Of a stretch of 64,000 nt of DNA, positions 1-7,279 are shown piece after piece. The stretch spans positions 1 to 64,000 of the forward strand of contig NZ_PYWX01000024.1 in NCBI RefSeq assembly GCF_003031675.1. Direction: 5' to 3'. The notes beneath the pieces were generated by a model. That model saw only the letters and a program-made list of their open reading frames with translations. It was not told the DNA's origin and did no database searches. The stretch's first letter is position 1. Each line of letters opens with the position of its first letter. The DNA is from Pseudomonas palleroniana. Lineage in GTDB: Bacteria > Pseudomonadota > Gammaproteobacteria > Pseudomonadales > Pseudomonadaceae. Made by a program: the position numbers and the translations under genes.

Positions 1-8
1 TTCAAATG

Positions 9-45
9 TGTAAACGATGTCCCCGGTTTCAGATGTAAACGATGT
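9..45. repeat. Direct repeat TGTAAACGATGT, two copies
   Basis: TGTAAACGATGT occurs at 9-20 and 34-45, a period of 25 bases, and the flanks are also similar (each is followed by a CGGTT-type stretch). Short repeated blocks of this kind occur at the ends of some insertion sequences, IS21 family for example. No transposase lies inside the window, so the assignment to an IS end is only a guess. Confidence 0.4.
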
Positions 46-58
46 CTACGGTTCTACA

Positions 59-156
59 CCCGCGCTGGGTGGCGCAGCCGCCCCAACAAAGACGCCGCGG
101 TATTTCAGGAGGACCGAGGTGCCTGAGTTTGGGGCGGCTGCGCCACCCAGCGCGGG
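59..156. repeat. REPIN-like perfect 28-bp inverted repeat
   Basis: Positions 59-86 and 129-156 are perfect reverse complements (28 bases each) around a 42-base spacer. The arms are GC-rich, with a GGGCGGCTGCGCCACCC core. This is the architecture of a REP doublet (REPIN), a non-autonomous repeat common in fluorescent pseudomonads. It could fold into a long hairpin in RNA or single-stranded DNA. It sits downstream of the HAD gene on the minus strand. No gene is seen in 1-254. Confidence 0.6.
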
Positions 157-254
157 GCAAGCCCGCTCACTACAGATGATGTGTTCTACAGCCCCACCCT
201 TTAACTGACTGGTATTAGGGCAAGCCCCGACCCACACTATTTGATCGTGTTTGT

Positions 255-944
255 TCAGGACATCGGCGGCAGGCCATAGGCGGCGAGATCGAAGTCTGCA
301 AGTTTGCGAATGATCTGGTCAGCATGCTGGTACTTGCTGTCAGCCATGGCTTCATCCGGCACGGCGATGGCGGTCATATGTGCGGCTTTCGCGGCGGTAA
401 CGCCGAACGGCGAATCTTCGAAGACCAGGCAATCCTCGGGCGCGACGCCCAGGCGGCGGGCGGCGGTGAGGAAGATGTCGGGAGCCGGTTTGGCGGCGCC
501 GACTTCCGGGTCATCGGCCGTGACGATGGTGTCGAACAGAGCAAACCACTCGCGGTGCAGCGTGGTCTTGTGGCCAAACGAATTGCGCGACGAACTGGTG
601 CCCACGGCAATCGGAATATGGTGTGCTTTCAAATGCCGCACCAGCGCTTCGGCACCGGGCATGCCCAAAGCCTTGGGGAAACGCTCGCTCATCAGCGGTT
701 CGCGGATGGTCAGGAACTGCGCCGGTGTGATCGGCAGGTCCAGCGCTTTGACCACATAATCGGCCAGGTCCTGGGCACCGCGGCCAATGATGTGCTGCTT
801 GATACCCCAGTCATAGGTTCGGCCGTAGCGTTCGGCGATGATCTGCGTCACTTCGGTGTAGATGCCCTCAGTGTCCAGCAACAACCCGTCCATATCGAAT
901 ATCACGGCCTTGATCGGACCGACAGCGCTAAGCGGTGCATTCAT
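255..944 (-). CDS. HAD-superfamily hydrolase, phosphatase/phosphomutase-like
   Basis: A 229-residue HAD protein of subfamily IA with the usual family length. Motif I is DMDGLLLDT near residue 18 (the first Asp is the nucleophile). Motif II is the Thr/Ser in VGTSSSR, motif III is a Lys in AAKPAPD, and motif IV is FEDSPFG. Family members dephosphorylate small phosphorylated metabolites such as sugar phosphates or phosphoglycolate, or act as beta-phosphoglucomutases. The cap region does not allow a substrate call. The reading frame also opens with GTG at 947. ATG at 944 is preferred because the family usually begins a few residues before motif I. The gene stands alone, with about 150 bases to the next minus-strand gene upstream. 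Confidence 0.85.
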   Translation of the reverse strand: MNAPLSAVGPIKAVIFDMDGLLLDTEGIYTEVTQIIAERYGRTYDWGIKQHIIGRGAQDLADYVVKALDLPITPAQFLTIREPLMSERFPKALGMPGAEALVRHLKAHHIPIAVGTSSSRNSFGHKTTLHREWFALFDTIVTADDPEVGAAKPAPDIFLTAARRLGVAPEDCLVFEDSPFGVTAAKAAHMTAIAVPDEAMADSKYQHADQIIRKLADFDLAAYGLPPMS

Positions 945-1094
945 CACAACAGAACCTGGAGGAAGGACTAAAAGGATTCAGCACAATAACGGCCACGCTT
1001 GTCGGCAGGCAACCCTTTGCCATGACCGCCCGCACTGCAACGGCGCAGGGAACGGCAGTGGAGTTGTTCAACCTCGCGGTGTAGATGCGCTTGA

Positions 1095-2063
1095 TCAGGC
1101 GGGCTCAGACAGGCAGCCCAAACCGTCCAATGTGGCCTCCACCGCCTGGTCCAGCGGCGTATGAGGTTCCCTGCCCAACACCGCGACCAGGCGTTCGTTG
1201 CCCATGCGCAATGGGATGCGCCAGAGGTAACGCATCTCCTGCATCTCACGGAACGTGACGACAAAGGGCGCCGCCAACCTCAACAGCCACCAAGGGAACC
1301 GGCCTACGCGAGGTTGCTGACCCGTCCTGCGCAAAACCACGCGCTGGATGGCCTCGCTCATCTGTGTGCCATCGGCATCGACGAAACCCTCCATGTGAAA
1401 ACGGGCGAACGCCGCAAGGGTGGCACGGCGCTCAAGCAACTCGAGCATCGTGCGCGCCACATCCGGCAAATAGGCCCACTGATGCAGCACGCCACGCGCG
1501 CCCGGATAACTCACTTTGGCGACCGGTTTTCCAGGCTTGATCAGCCCCATGGAAAACCAGTTATTGGACGCACGGGCGCCGAAAAAATCCCCGGCGCGTA
1601 CGATCAAGACCCGCGCGCCCTGGCGGGAGGCGTCGAGCAAGCGTTGCTCCAGTTGCACACGGATCGCCCCTTTGCGCGTCTGCGGGTGCTGGGGCGAATC
1701 CTCATGCGGCAGCGCAAACGCATCCGGCCCGAAGTTATACACCGTGCCCGGCAACACGATAGTCGCGCCCTCGGCAACCGCCGCCGCAATGGTGTTGTCG
1801 ATCATCGGCAGTACCAGCCCGGCCCAGTTGCGATAGCCCGGCGGGTTGACCGCATGGACGATCACTTCGCAACCACGCGCTGCCGCCAGTACTTGCTGCC
1901 GATCGAGTGCGTCGCCCTTGAGCCAGGTGAGGCCAGGGTTTCGCCGGCGCGCTTTGTCGACATCCCGGGTCAACGCCAGCACGTCCCAACCCGCCGCTGC
2001 CAGTTGCTGCGCGACCTCGCCACCAATGCCACCGGTTGCACCCAATACCAGAACCTTGCTCAT
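1095..2063 (-). CDS. NAD(P)-dependent epimerase/dehydratase-like protein
   Basis: A 322-residue protein of the extended short-chain dehydrogenase type. The N-terminus reads KVLVLGATGGIGGEVAQQL, a classic GxxGxxG Rossmann nucleotide-binding motif. Middle and C-terminal parts match NAD-dependent epimerase/NmrA-like proteins (VIVHAVNPPG, then YNFGPDAF, where YxxxK is not obvious). The ATG at 2061-2063 has GGAGAG 5 bases upstream, so it is preferred over a more upstream start in the same frame. It is transcribed divergently from the LysR gene at 2157, with 93 bases between them, which suggests it is the regulator's target. The substrate is unknown. Confidence 0.8.
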   Translation of the reverse strand: MSKVLVLGATGGIGGEVAQQLAAAGWDVLALTRDVDKARRRNPGLTWLKGDALDRQQVLAAARGCEVIVHAVNPPGYRNWAGLVLPMIDNTIAAAVAEGATIVLPGTVYNFGPDAFALPHEDSPQHPQTRKGAIRVQLEQRLLDASRQGARVLIVRAGDFFGARASNNWFSMGLIKPGKPVAKVSYPGARGVLHQWAYLPDVARTMLELLERRATLAAFARFHMEGFVDADGTQMSEAIQRVVLRRTGQQPRVGRFPWWLLRLAAPFVVTFREMQEMRYLWRIPLRMGNERLVAVLGREPHTPLDQAVEATLDGLGCLSEPA

Positions 2064-2156
2064 CACACTCTCCCACGTTGGTTGGTGAGCGCATTCTGTT
2101 CCGGACCCGGCTATAGAGGAATTGCCTAAGACCCACCAGTCGCTATACATTTATGC

Positions 2157-3041
2157 ATGGCATCGAATATTGGTTGGGAGCTTTACCGGTCGTTCCTGGG
2201 TGTACTCAAGGAAGGATCGTTGTCGGGAGCCGCGCGGCTGCTCGGCATCACGCAGCCTACGGTGGGCCGGCATATCGCTGCGCTGGAAACGGCGTTGGAC
2301 GTGGTGCTGTTCACACGTTCACCGACAGGGCTGCTGCCGACGGCGGTGGCGCATACCTTGCGCGCCCACGCTGAAACCATGGAACGCACCGCCGCCGCCC
2401 TCGAGCGCGCCGCCTCCTCCCACGGTGACGAGGTGCGCGGTGTGGTGCGGGTTTCCGCGAGTGAAGTCGTCGGCGTGGAATTGCTGCCACCGATCATCAC
2501 TCAATTACGCCGTGAGCATCCGCACCTGCGGGTCGAACTGGTGCTGACCAACCGCCTCAGCGATCTTTTGCAACTGGAAGCCGACATCGCCGTGCGCATG
2601 GTCCGGCCCAGCCAGGAACAACTGCTGGCGCGGCGCGTGGGCCTGATCGAAGTCGGCCTGCACGCCCGTGATGATTACCTGCAACAACGGGGCGTGCCCC
2701 TGCACATGCAAGACTTGGCCAACCATTCGGTGATCGGCTTCGACCAGGAAAACGCCTTCATCCGCAGCCTGGCCATCAAGGGCTTCGAACGCAGCGCCTT
2801 CGCCCTCTGCAGCGACAGCGACCTGGCACAACTGGCACTGATCCGCGCCGGTGCCGGCATCGGTGGCTGCCAAGTGCAACTGGCCAAGCGCGACCCACGC
2901 CTGCAGCGAGTGCTGCCGCAGTTTTTCGCGCTCAAACTGGACACCTGGGTGACCATGCACGAGGACCTGCGCAACAGCCCACGCTGTCGGGTGATGTTTG
3001 ATGCATTGGTGGCCGGTTTGCAGCGTTACGTACAGCTTTGA
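2157..3041 (+). CDS. LysR-family transcriptional regulator
   Basis: A 294-residue LysR-type regulator. The N-terminal winged helix-turn-helix spans about residues 8-65 (EGSLSGAARLLGITQPTVGRHIAALE). The rest is a periplasmic-binding-protein-like effector domain (VVRVSASEVVGVELLPPII, then the LLQLEADIAVRMVRP strand). It probably controls the divergent epimerase-like gene from the 93-base shared intergenic region. LysR proteins often regulate a divergent neighbour and themselves, but the inducer cannot be read from the sequence. Length and domain order are typical. Confidence 0.9.
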   Translation: MASNIGWELYRSFLGVLKEGSLSGAARLLGITQPTVGRHIAALETALDVVLFTRSPTGLLPTAVAHTLRAHAETMERTAAALERAASSHGDEVRGVVRVSASEVVGVELLPPIITQLRREHPHLRVELVLTNRLSDLLQLEADIAVRMVRPSQEQLLARRVGLIEVGLHARDDYLQQRGVPLHMQDLANHSVIGFDQENAFIRSLAIKGFERSAFALCSDSDLAQLALIRAGAGIGGCQVQLAKRDPRLQRVLPQFFALKLDTWVTMHEDLRNSPRCRVMFDALVAGLQRYVQL

Positions 3042-3096
3042 GACAGCTTCACTGGTAAAGAATCAGGCTTCCCAGATTCCGTGTGCAGAAGCCCCC

Positions 3097-3675
3097 ATGT
3101 CCGAAGCCTTCGAAGTCCCCAGCCCCCACGAAAAACACATCGAACACACCACCGAACATGCCCACGGCCGCGGTGACAATTTCGCCAGCCGCATTGCCGT
3201 GATGACCGCGCTGATGGCCACCCTCGGCGCCATGCTCAGCTACCAGGCCGGCTCCACCGAAAGCGAAGCGGCAATGGACAAGAACAACGCCGCCATCATC
3301 AAGACCGAAGCCGCCAACCAGTGGAATTACTACCAGGCCAAATCCAGCCGGCAAAACCTCGCCGAACTCGCCGCACACATCCCCGGCGTCGATGCGGCGC
3401 ACTACAACGACGAAGTGCAGCGCTACAAAAGCCAGAAGGAAGAAGTGCGCAAACAAGCCGAAAAACTGGAGGCCACCTCCCGAGAGTGGGATCAGAAATC
3501 CGAAGAGGCACTGCACCAGCATCACCGCTGGGCTCAGGCGATGACGGCGATTCAGATCGCGATTTCGTTGGCGGCGATTACCTTGCTCACGCGGCGTGAA
3601 TGGCTGAAGCGCATGTCCTATGCAGCGGCGGGTGTGGCGGTGGTGCTGGGCAGCCTGGCGTGGCTGCATATCTGA
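3097..3675 (+). CDS. DUF4337-type membrane protein
   Basis: A 192-residue protein that resembles DUF4337 proteins of unknown function. The N-terminus is polar and His/Glu-rich (EKHIEHTTEHAHGRGDN). A membrane segment follows near residues 33-52 (IAVMTALMATLGAMLSYQAG), then a charged coiled-coil-like middle rich in Lys, Glu and Gln. The C-terminus has one or two membrane segments (AMTAIQIAISLAAITLL and AAAGVAVVLGSLAWLHI). The reading frame extends upstream into the LysR gene. The ATG at 3097 is chosen because the family begins close to the His-rich segment. It follows the LysR gene by 55 bases on the same strand and may be co-transcribed. The role is unknown. Confidence 0.75.
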   Translation: MSEAFEVPSPHEKHIEHTTEHAHGRGDNFASRIAVMTALMATLGAMLSYQAGSTESEAAMDKNNAAIIKTEAANQWNYYQAKSSRQNLAELAAHIPGVDAAHYNDEVQRYKSQKEEVRKQAEKLEATSREWDQKSEEALHQHHRWAQAMTAIQIAISLAAITLLTRREWLKRMSYAAAGVAVVLGSLAWLHI

Positions 3676-3798
3676 CGCCAAGCACGTCCCGGTGCGCGGG
3701 TATCCGCGCCTGTCAGCCTGGGCGTAAGTGCGGGTATGAAAGTGAAACCTTTGGCTGGCGGATTTCAATCTGCCAGCTGAGCGATTAGAGTGTCGCGC

Positions 3799-3819
3799 CC
3801 CGGGAAATTGGATCCCGGG
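3799..3819 (+). promoter_or_regulatory. 7-bp hairpin upstream of lipoprotein gene
   Basis: CCCGGGA (3799-3805) and TCCCGGG (3813-3819) form a perfect 7-bp stem with a 7-base loop. There is no T tract after it, so it is not a standard terminator. It ends 22 bases before the GTG start of the lipoprotein gene and just before its ribosome binding site. It could be an operator or a 5' leader structure. Confidence 0.35.
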
Positions 3820-3841
3820 ATTGAGTTCATGGAGTTATTCA

Positions 3842-4177
3842 GTGAAGTACGTCAGTAAAGTGGTTGCAGCAGCAGTTCTGGGTTTCACCCTTGCAGGTTG
3901 CACCGGTACCGCGATCAAATCCCCGCATTACGACAGCAGCCAATACACCGTTTTGGGTCACAGTGAAGCCAGCGCCACCGGCATCATGCTGTTCGGCTTG
4001 ATCCCGATCGGCCAGAACAGCCGTTTCGTGCGCGCGCAGGACGCTGCCATCAAGGCCAAAGGCGGCGATGCGCTGATCAACACCCAAGTGCAAGAAAACT
4101 GGTTCTGGGCCTGGGTGCTCAGCGGTTACACCACCAAGATCTCGGGTGATGTGGTCAAGTTGAAAACTGCGCAATAA
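3842..4177 (+). CDS. Small lipoprotein, TRL-like
   Basis: A 111-residue predicted lipoprotein. The signal peptide MKYVSKVVAAAVLGFTLAGC ends in a lipobox (LAGC, Cys20). The mature part (TVLGHSEASATGIMLFGLIPIGQ, then AAIKAKGGDALINTQVQ) resembles small TRL-type lipoproteins with an alternating Gly/Ala pattern. The function is not known. The start is GTG at 3842: GGAG lies at 3831-3834, 7 bases upstream, and this start places the Lys-rich signal head correctly, whereas the in-frame TTG at 3821 does not. It is a single gene, followed after 79 bases by an unrelated transporter. Confidence 0.8.
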   Translation: MKYVSKVVAAAVLGFTLAGCTGTAIKSPHYDSSQYTVLGHSEASATGIMLFGLIPIGQNSRFVRAQDAAIKAKGGDALINTQVQENWFWAWVLSGYTTKISGDVVKLKTAQ

Positions 4178-4256
4178 ATGATTGTGAAATAGTCAAAATC
4201 GCCAGGGCTCAGGCCCGCGCGCGACGTATCATGGGCCATACCTTCGAGGATGGCCC

Positions 4257-5297
4257 ATGAACCTCAGTATCCTTTACGCCCTCGCGGCCGCCGCCCTGTT
4301 CGGCGCCAGCACCCCACTTGCCAAAAGCCTGGGCCTTGGCCTCTCGCCCATACTCCTCGCCGGCCTGCTCTACCTTGGCAGCGGTATCGGTCTGGCCGGT
4401 GTGCGCTGCATACGTGATCGCGGCTGGAAACCTAGCGGATTGGCCCCCTCGGAATGGCCCTGGCTGCTCGGCGCCATCGTCTTCGGCGGCATCCTCGGGC
4501 CTGTTGCCCTGATGTTCGGCCTGACCCGCACCGCCGGGGCCACGGCTTCATTGATGCTCAACCTCGAGTCGGTGCTGACCGCGGTTATCGCCTGGCTGGT
4601 GTTCAGGGAAAACGCCGACCGCCGTATCGTCCTAGGCATGTTCGCCATTGTGCTGGGCGGCGTGGTGCTGTCCTGGTCCGACGGCGGCGCTACCAGCCAG
4701 GACTGGACGGGACCGTTTGCCGTTGCGCTGGCCTGCCTGTGCTGGGGGATCGACAACAACCTGACGCGCAAGGTATCCGCGTCTGACGCCCTGTTTATTG
4801 CAGGCGCCAAGGGCTTGATTGCCGGGTGGGTGAATTGCAGCTTGGCGCTTTATCTCGGCGCGCAGCTCCCGAGCGCCGTACAAATTGCCCCCGTGTTGCT
4901 GGTCGGGTTTCTTGGCTATGGCATCAGCCTGGTCCTGTTCGTACTGGCACTCCGCGGGCTGGGCAGTGCCCGCACCGGCGCCTACTTTTCGACAGCGCCC
5001 TTCCTCGGGGCTGCGGTTGCCTTATGGGTGATGGACGAGTCGGTCACCGCCGCGTTCTGGATCGCGTCGGCGTTGATGGCTATCGGCGTGTGGCTGCACC
5101 TGACAGAGCGGCATGCCCACGAGCATCTGCATGAAGCAACGGAACACGGGCATCGCCACGTGCATGATGAGCATCACCAGCATGAGCATGACTTTGAATG
5201 GGACCCGGCGGTGCCGCATAGCCACGTGCATGTGCACAGTGCGATGAAGCATAGCCATGCGCATTTTCCGGACGTGCATCATCGGCATAGGCATTGA
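4257..5297 (+). CDS. DMT/EamA-family transporter with His-rich C-terminal tail
   Basis: A 346-residue inner-membrane protein. Residues 1-285 form ten hydrophobic segments of the EamA drug/metabolite transporter fold, with the duplicated EamA halves visible (start ILYALAAAALFGASTPLAKS; second half beginning at GPFAVALACLCWGIDNN). About 60 residues after the last helix are dominated by His, Asp and Glu (many HxH and HEH pairs), which the family does not normally carry. Such tails bind transition metals in other exporters, so metal sensing or transport is an inference, not shown. The ATG is preceded by GAGG. No obvious operon partner. Confidence 0.85.
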   Translation: MNLSILYALAAAALFGASTPLAKSLGLGLSPILLAGLLYLGSGIGLAGVRCIRDRGWKPSGLAPSEWPWLLGAIVFGGILGPVALMFGLTRTAGATASLMLNLESVLTAVIAWLVFRENADRRIVLGMFAIVLGGVVLSWSDGGATSQDWTGPFAVALACLCWGIDNNLTRKVSASDALFIAGAKGLIAGWVNCSLALYLGAQLPSAVQIAPVLLVGFLGYGISLVLFVLALRGLGSARTGAYFSTAPFLGAAVALWVMDESVTAAFWIASALMAIGVWLHLTERHAHEHLHEATEHGHRHVHDEHHQHEHDFEWDPAVPHSHVHVHSAMKHSHAHFPDVHHRHRH

Positions 5298-5424
5298 GGG
5301 GTGGCGTTTTCAGGGAATGTTTCTAGGCCGCTCAGCGCGGCCCTAAAAGCAGCGTTCGTTCAAGCGTGGTCGCCGTTGTGAGCTTTACGCTCGTACTCCC
5401 AGCCTTTGCACGCCAATCGCCTCT

Positions 5425-5640
5425 GGAAATACTGCTAGACGCCGCGACCTATCGACTTCGCGCCGTGACCCAGGTCCTTGAGAATCTCGCACTCTGCTGC
5501 GAAATAAGCAGTGATGCCGTCGTGCTCAGTGACTTTGCCCTGCTCTGCTCAATTCCACTACGCGATGGTTGCGATCTGCTGGATGTCATTGGGCGTCGGC
5601 TGGACATGCCGTGTACGTGATCTAGAACGGGAAATTTCCA
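5425..5640 (-). pseudogene. Decayed coding fragment left of attL
   Basis: On the minus strand one reading frame runs ...QPTPNDIQQIATIA, then TAG, WN, TGA, then AEQGKVTEHDGITAYF and KDLGHGAKSIGRGV, then a stop. The protein-like composition continues across two in-frame stop codons, which suggests a gene that has lost function. I do not recognise the family. No start codon or ribosome site can be assigned. It lies between the DMT transporter and the tRNA terminator, in chromosomal DNA just outside the prophage. The rest of 5298-5654 holds nothing else I can support. Confidence 0.35.
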
Positions 5641-5654
5641 AGCCCAGAAAGCAC

Positions 5655-5688
5655 AAAACCCCTGGTTTCTTTCGAAACCAGGGGTTTT
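5655..5688. terminator. Bidirectional terminator hairpin, original tRNA-Ser 3' side
   Basis: A perfect 15-bp stem (5655-5669 with 5674-5688) with a 4-base loop, flanked by A and T tracts so that it can act on both strands. Before phage insertion it would have followed the tRNA-Ser gene, now at 40679-40768, on the minus strand. Confidence 0.75.
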
Positions 5689-5698
5689 GCTTATATCG

Positions 5699-5725
5699 AA
5701 TTTGGCGGTGAAGGAGAGATTCGAA
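5699..5725. other. attL core (27 bp)
   Basis: These 27 bases are identical to 40675-40701, which is the 3' end of the tRNA-Ser(GGA) gene including its CCA and part of the T arm. The match ends sharply: the bases after it differ on both sides. This marks the left junction of the prophage. The tRNA itself is intact only at the right end. Confidence 0.85.
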
Positions 5726-5810
5726 ACTACCCGCAACCACACTATCAAAAGGTAAGTGTCCGGATTTAAAGGGCTGCAGAGGCGATGGCACCTCAAAAAA
5801 TCGTCATTCT

Positions 5811-5854
5811 CAGTCCCATGGCGGTCCCATGAGTTTTGCACCAACTTAGTGCGC
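5811..5854. repeat. Left arm-site repeats near attL
   Basis: GTCCCATG occurs twice in tandem (5813-5820 and 5824-5831), followed by a GCACCAA..GTGC dyad (5838-5854). Nearly the same elements occur at 40564-40603 near attR. They lie 85 bases from the left core and 71 from the right core, so in the excised phage they would flank the core on both arms of attP. Arm-type integrase sites or excisionase sites are the likely roles. Confidence 0.5.
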
Positions 5855-5915
5855 GCAGGGTTGAGAGGGGGTAAAAACGGCATCTCGACCGGTTTAGGTT
5901 GAGGCACGGGAAAAA

Positions 5916-6189
5916 GGTAATATTGGTAATACGCTCAAAAAATCATAATAAAACCCTTTAATTTCAATAGCTTGAAGGATATTTAGAAAGGTAATAATTT
6001 GGTAATTTATAGGTTAGGTCATTACCTTTTTATCAAGTAATTCCTGGTGCTCTTCATCCCCAGCAAAACCGGGCACTTGGCCGAATATTACCTTTGTCAT
6101 TACCAAATATTACCCCTTCAGGTAATGCGCTCAGCCCAAGGAATACTAGGGCTACAGCGAAGTTAATACCCTTCCTAACCAAAATTACC
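5916..6189. repeat. Cluster of ten GGTAAT/ATTACC elements
   Basis: GGTAAT occurs at 5916, 5925, 5990, 6001 and 6121. Its complement ATTACC occurs at 6021, 6087, 6099, 6109 and 6184. That gives five copies in each orientation within 274 bases of AT-rich DNA. The outer copies are mirrored, with A-tract then GGTAAT on the left and ATTACC then T-tract on the right. No gene overlaps. This looks like a multi-site protein-binding region (regulator, excisionase or replication iterons). Which of these cannot be decided from sequence. Confidence 0.6.
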
Positions 6190-6278
6190 TTTTTCCCGGC
6201 CCTGGTTCCAAAATAGCCATCCGTTGGGCAAGTCTTCCCGCTGAGGTCTAGTCTGTGGGCCTACGACTGGAGACTCAT

Positions 6279-6494
6279 ATGGAACATGAATATTCGCTCT
6301 CAGATGTGCTTGAGAGAATGTATGAAAATCAGCTGGCCCTTGAAGCAGCCTTGATGGAGCTGACGCTCAGCGTCGAAGAACAAGGCTCAATAGAGGCAGG
6401 TAAAAATGTGCGTGGTGCCTTGGAGACGATTGGTGCGAACGCAGGCCATATCAAGCAAGGGTTGGCCCGTCTCAAGCGTCAAGAAGCCAAATAG
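6279..6494 (+). CDS. Small prophage protein of unknown function
   Basis: A 71-residue acidic, helical protein (MEHEYSLSDVLERMYENQLALE, ending GLARLKRQEAK), with no recognised domain. The frame is also open upstream to a GTG at 6255. ATG at 6279 is preferred because GGAG lies 7 bases before it. It is the first gene inside attL and follows the GGTAAT cluster. Its high Glu/Leu content suggests a short coiled coil. Small genes in this position are common in Pseudomonas prophages. Confidence 0.6.
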   Translation: MEHEYSLSDVLERMYENQLALEAALMELTLSVEEQGSIEAGKNVRGALETIGANAGHIKQGLARLKRQEAK

Positions 6495-6969
6495 ACCCGA
6501 GACAGGTTTTGAAATGCCCTTCTTTCGCTGAAGCCCATACGTCTTGCGGCCTATAGCAGCTTTCCGTCCAAACCGAGGGCCATCATGAAAGGTGAAGAAA
6601 TAGATCTATCACGTCTTGGAAAATGCCCGTATCCCTGGATTTTTTCCTTTTTCGATCAATGAATCCGGGGAAGCTTTCTCCCCTCCCCCGGAATGATCGC
6701 TTCTCACAAATTTGGAAGCACACTGCATTTTTTCGCAAAACTTTGCATTTCGTGAAATCGCCATTCACACCGGCGAGCCCTTAGCGGGCCTGGTCTGTCG
6801 AGGCGATTGCACCTCCCTTGACCTTTGCACAAAAAACACAGGTAAAGCCCGTCGGCGGGAGGGGGATAAGTGCTTTTTCTTCGTTTTTTTTCTCACAGAA
6901 CTGATTTTAGGATATCCGCCCTACTCGCACTTCGTCGGATCACCGACAACCCAGTCACAGGTCGAAATA
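6495..6969. other. 475-base stretch with one hairpin, no gene
   Basis: No convincing coding sequence on either strand. The only structure I see is an inverted repeat TCCGGGG (6664-6670) / CCCCGGA (6686-6692) with a 15-base loop. The DNA is AT-rich in places and probably carries promoters for the flanking units. Confidence 0.4.
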
Positions 6970-6989
6970 TACTGTCTGCATATACAGTA
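6970..6989 (+). promoter_or_regulatory. LexA (SOS) box
   Basis: The sequence is TACTGT-N8-ACAGTA, a perfect dyad that matches the CTG-N10-CAG LexA operator with the preferred TA flanks. It ends 23 bases before the ATG at 7013, inside the expected promoter of the two small genes 7013-7563. This predicts repression by LexA and induction by DNA damage. Confidence 0.8.
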
Positions 6990-7012
6990 TCTAGGTAGGC
7001 AGAGGTGAGGCA

Positions 7013-7279
7013 ATGACGGGCGCAAGTGACTTCACACCGTGGGGAGTGATCGCCTCCTGGCATCAGTTGCTACGTGATGAGGTGGCGTTGCTGCGCCAAC
7101 CAGGGGAGCACTATAAAAAGCTACTTGATGGGGCGCACGCATTGCATAGGGCGGAGCTGATTGATCGTGATGTTCTGGCTGATCTCCTTGAGCAAGCGGA
7201 TGGGGCACTGGCATACGCCGTCGAAGCGCTCCTGGATGAACCAAACGGCCCAAGCGGGGACTTCTCATGCACATGCTGA
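7013..7279 (+). CDS. SOS-controlled small phage protein, possible antirepressor
   Basis: An 88-residue protein (MTGASDFTPWGVIASWHQLLRDEVALL, then LDGAHALHRAELIDRDVLADLLEQADGALAYAVEALL) with no recognised domain, mostly helical and acidic. GAGG lies 6 bases before the ATG. The LexA box just upstream makes it DNA-damage inducible. In coliphage 186 a LexA-controlled gene (tum) encodes the antirepressor that releases CI, and the repressor of this prophage lacks a cleavage domain. A similar role is therefore plausible, but there is no sequence proof. It overlaps the next gene by 13 bases, so the two are translationally coupled. Confidence 0.65.
   Translation: MTGASDFTPWGVIASWHQLLRDEVALLRQPGEHYKKLLDGAHALHRAELIDRDVLADLLEQADGALAYAVEALLDEPNGPSGDFSCTC

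Noticed and set aside
5366..5620. An 84-residue plus-strand frame between the DMT transporter and attL
   Set aside because: No ribosome site and no family; the minus-strand remnant explains the region better.
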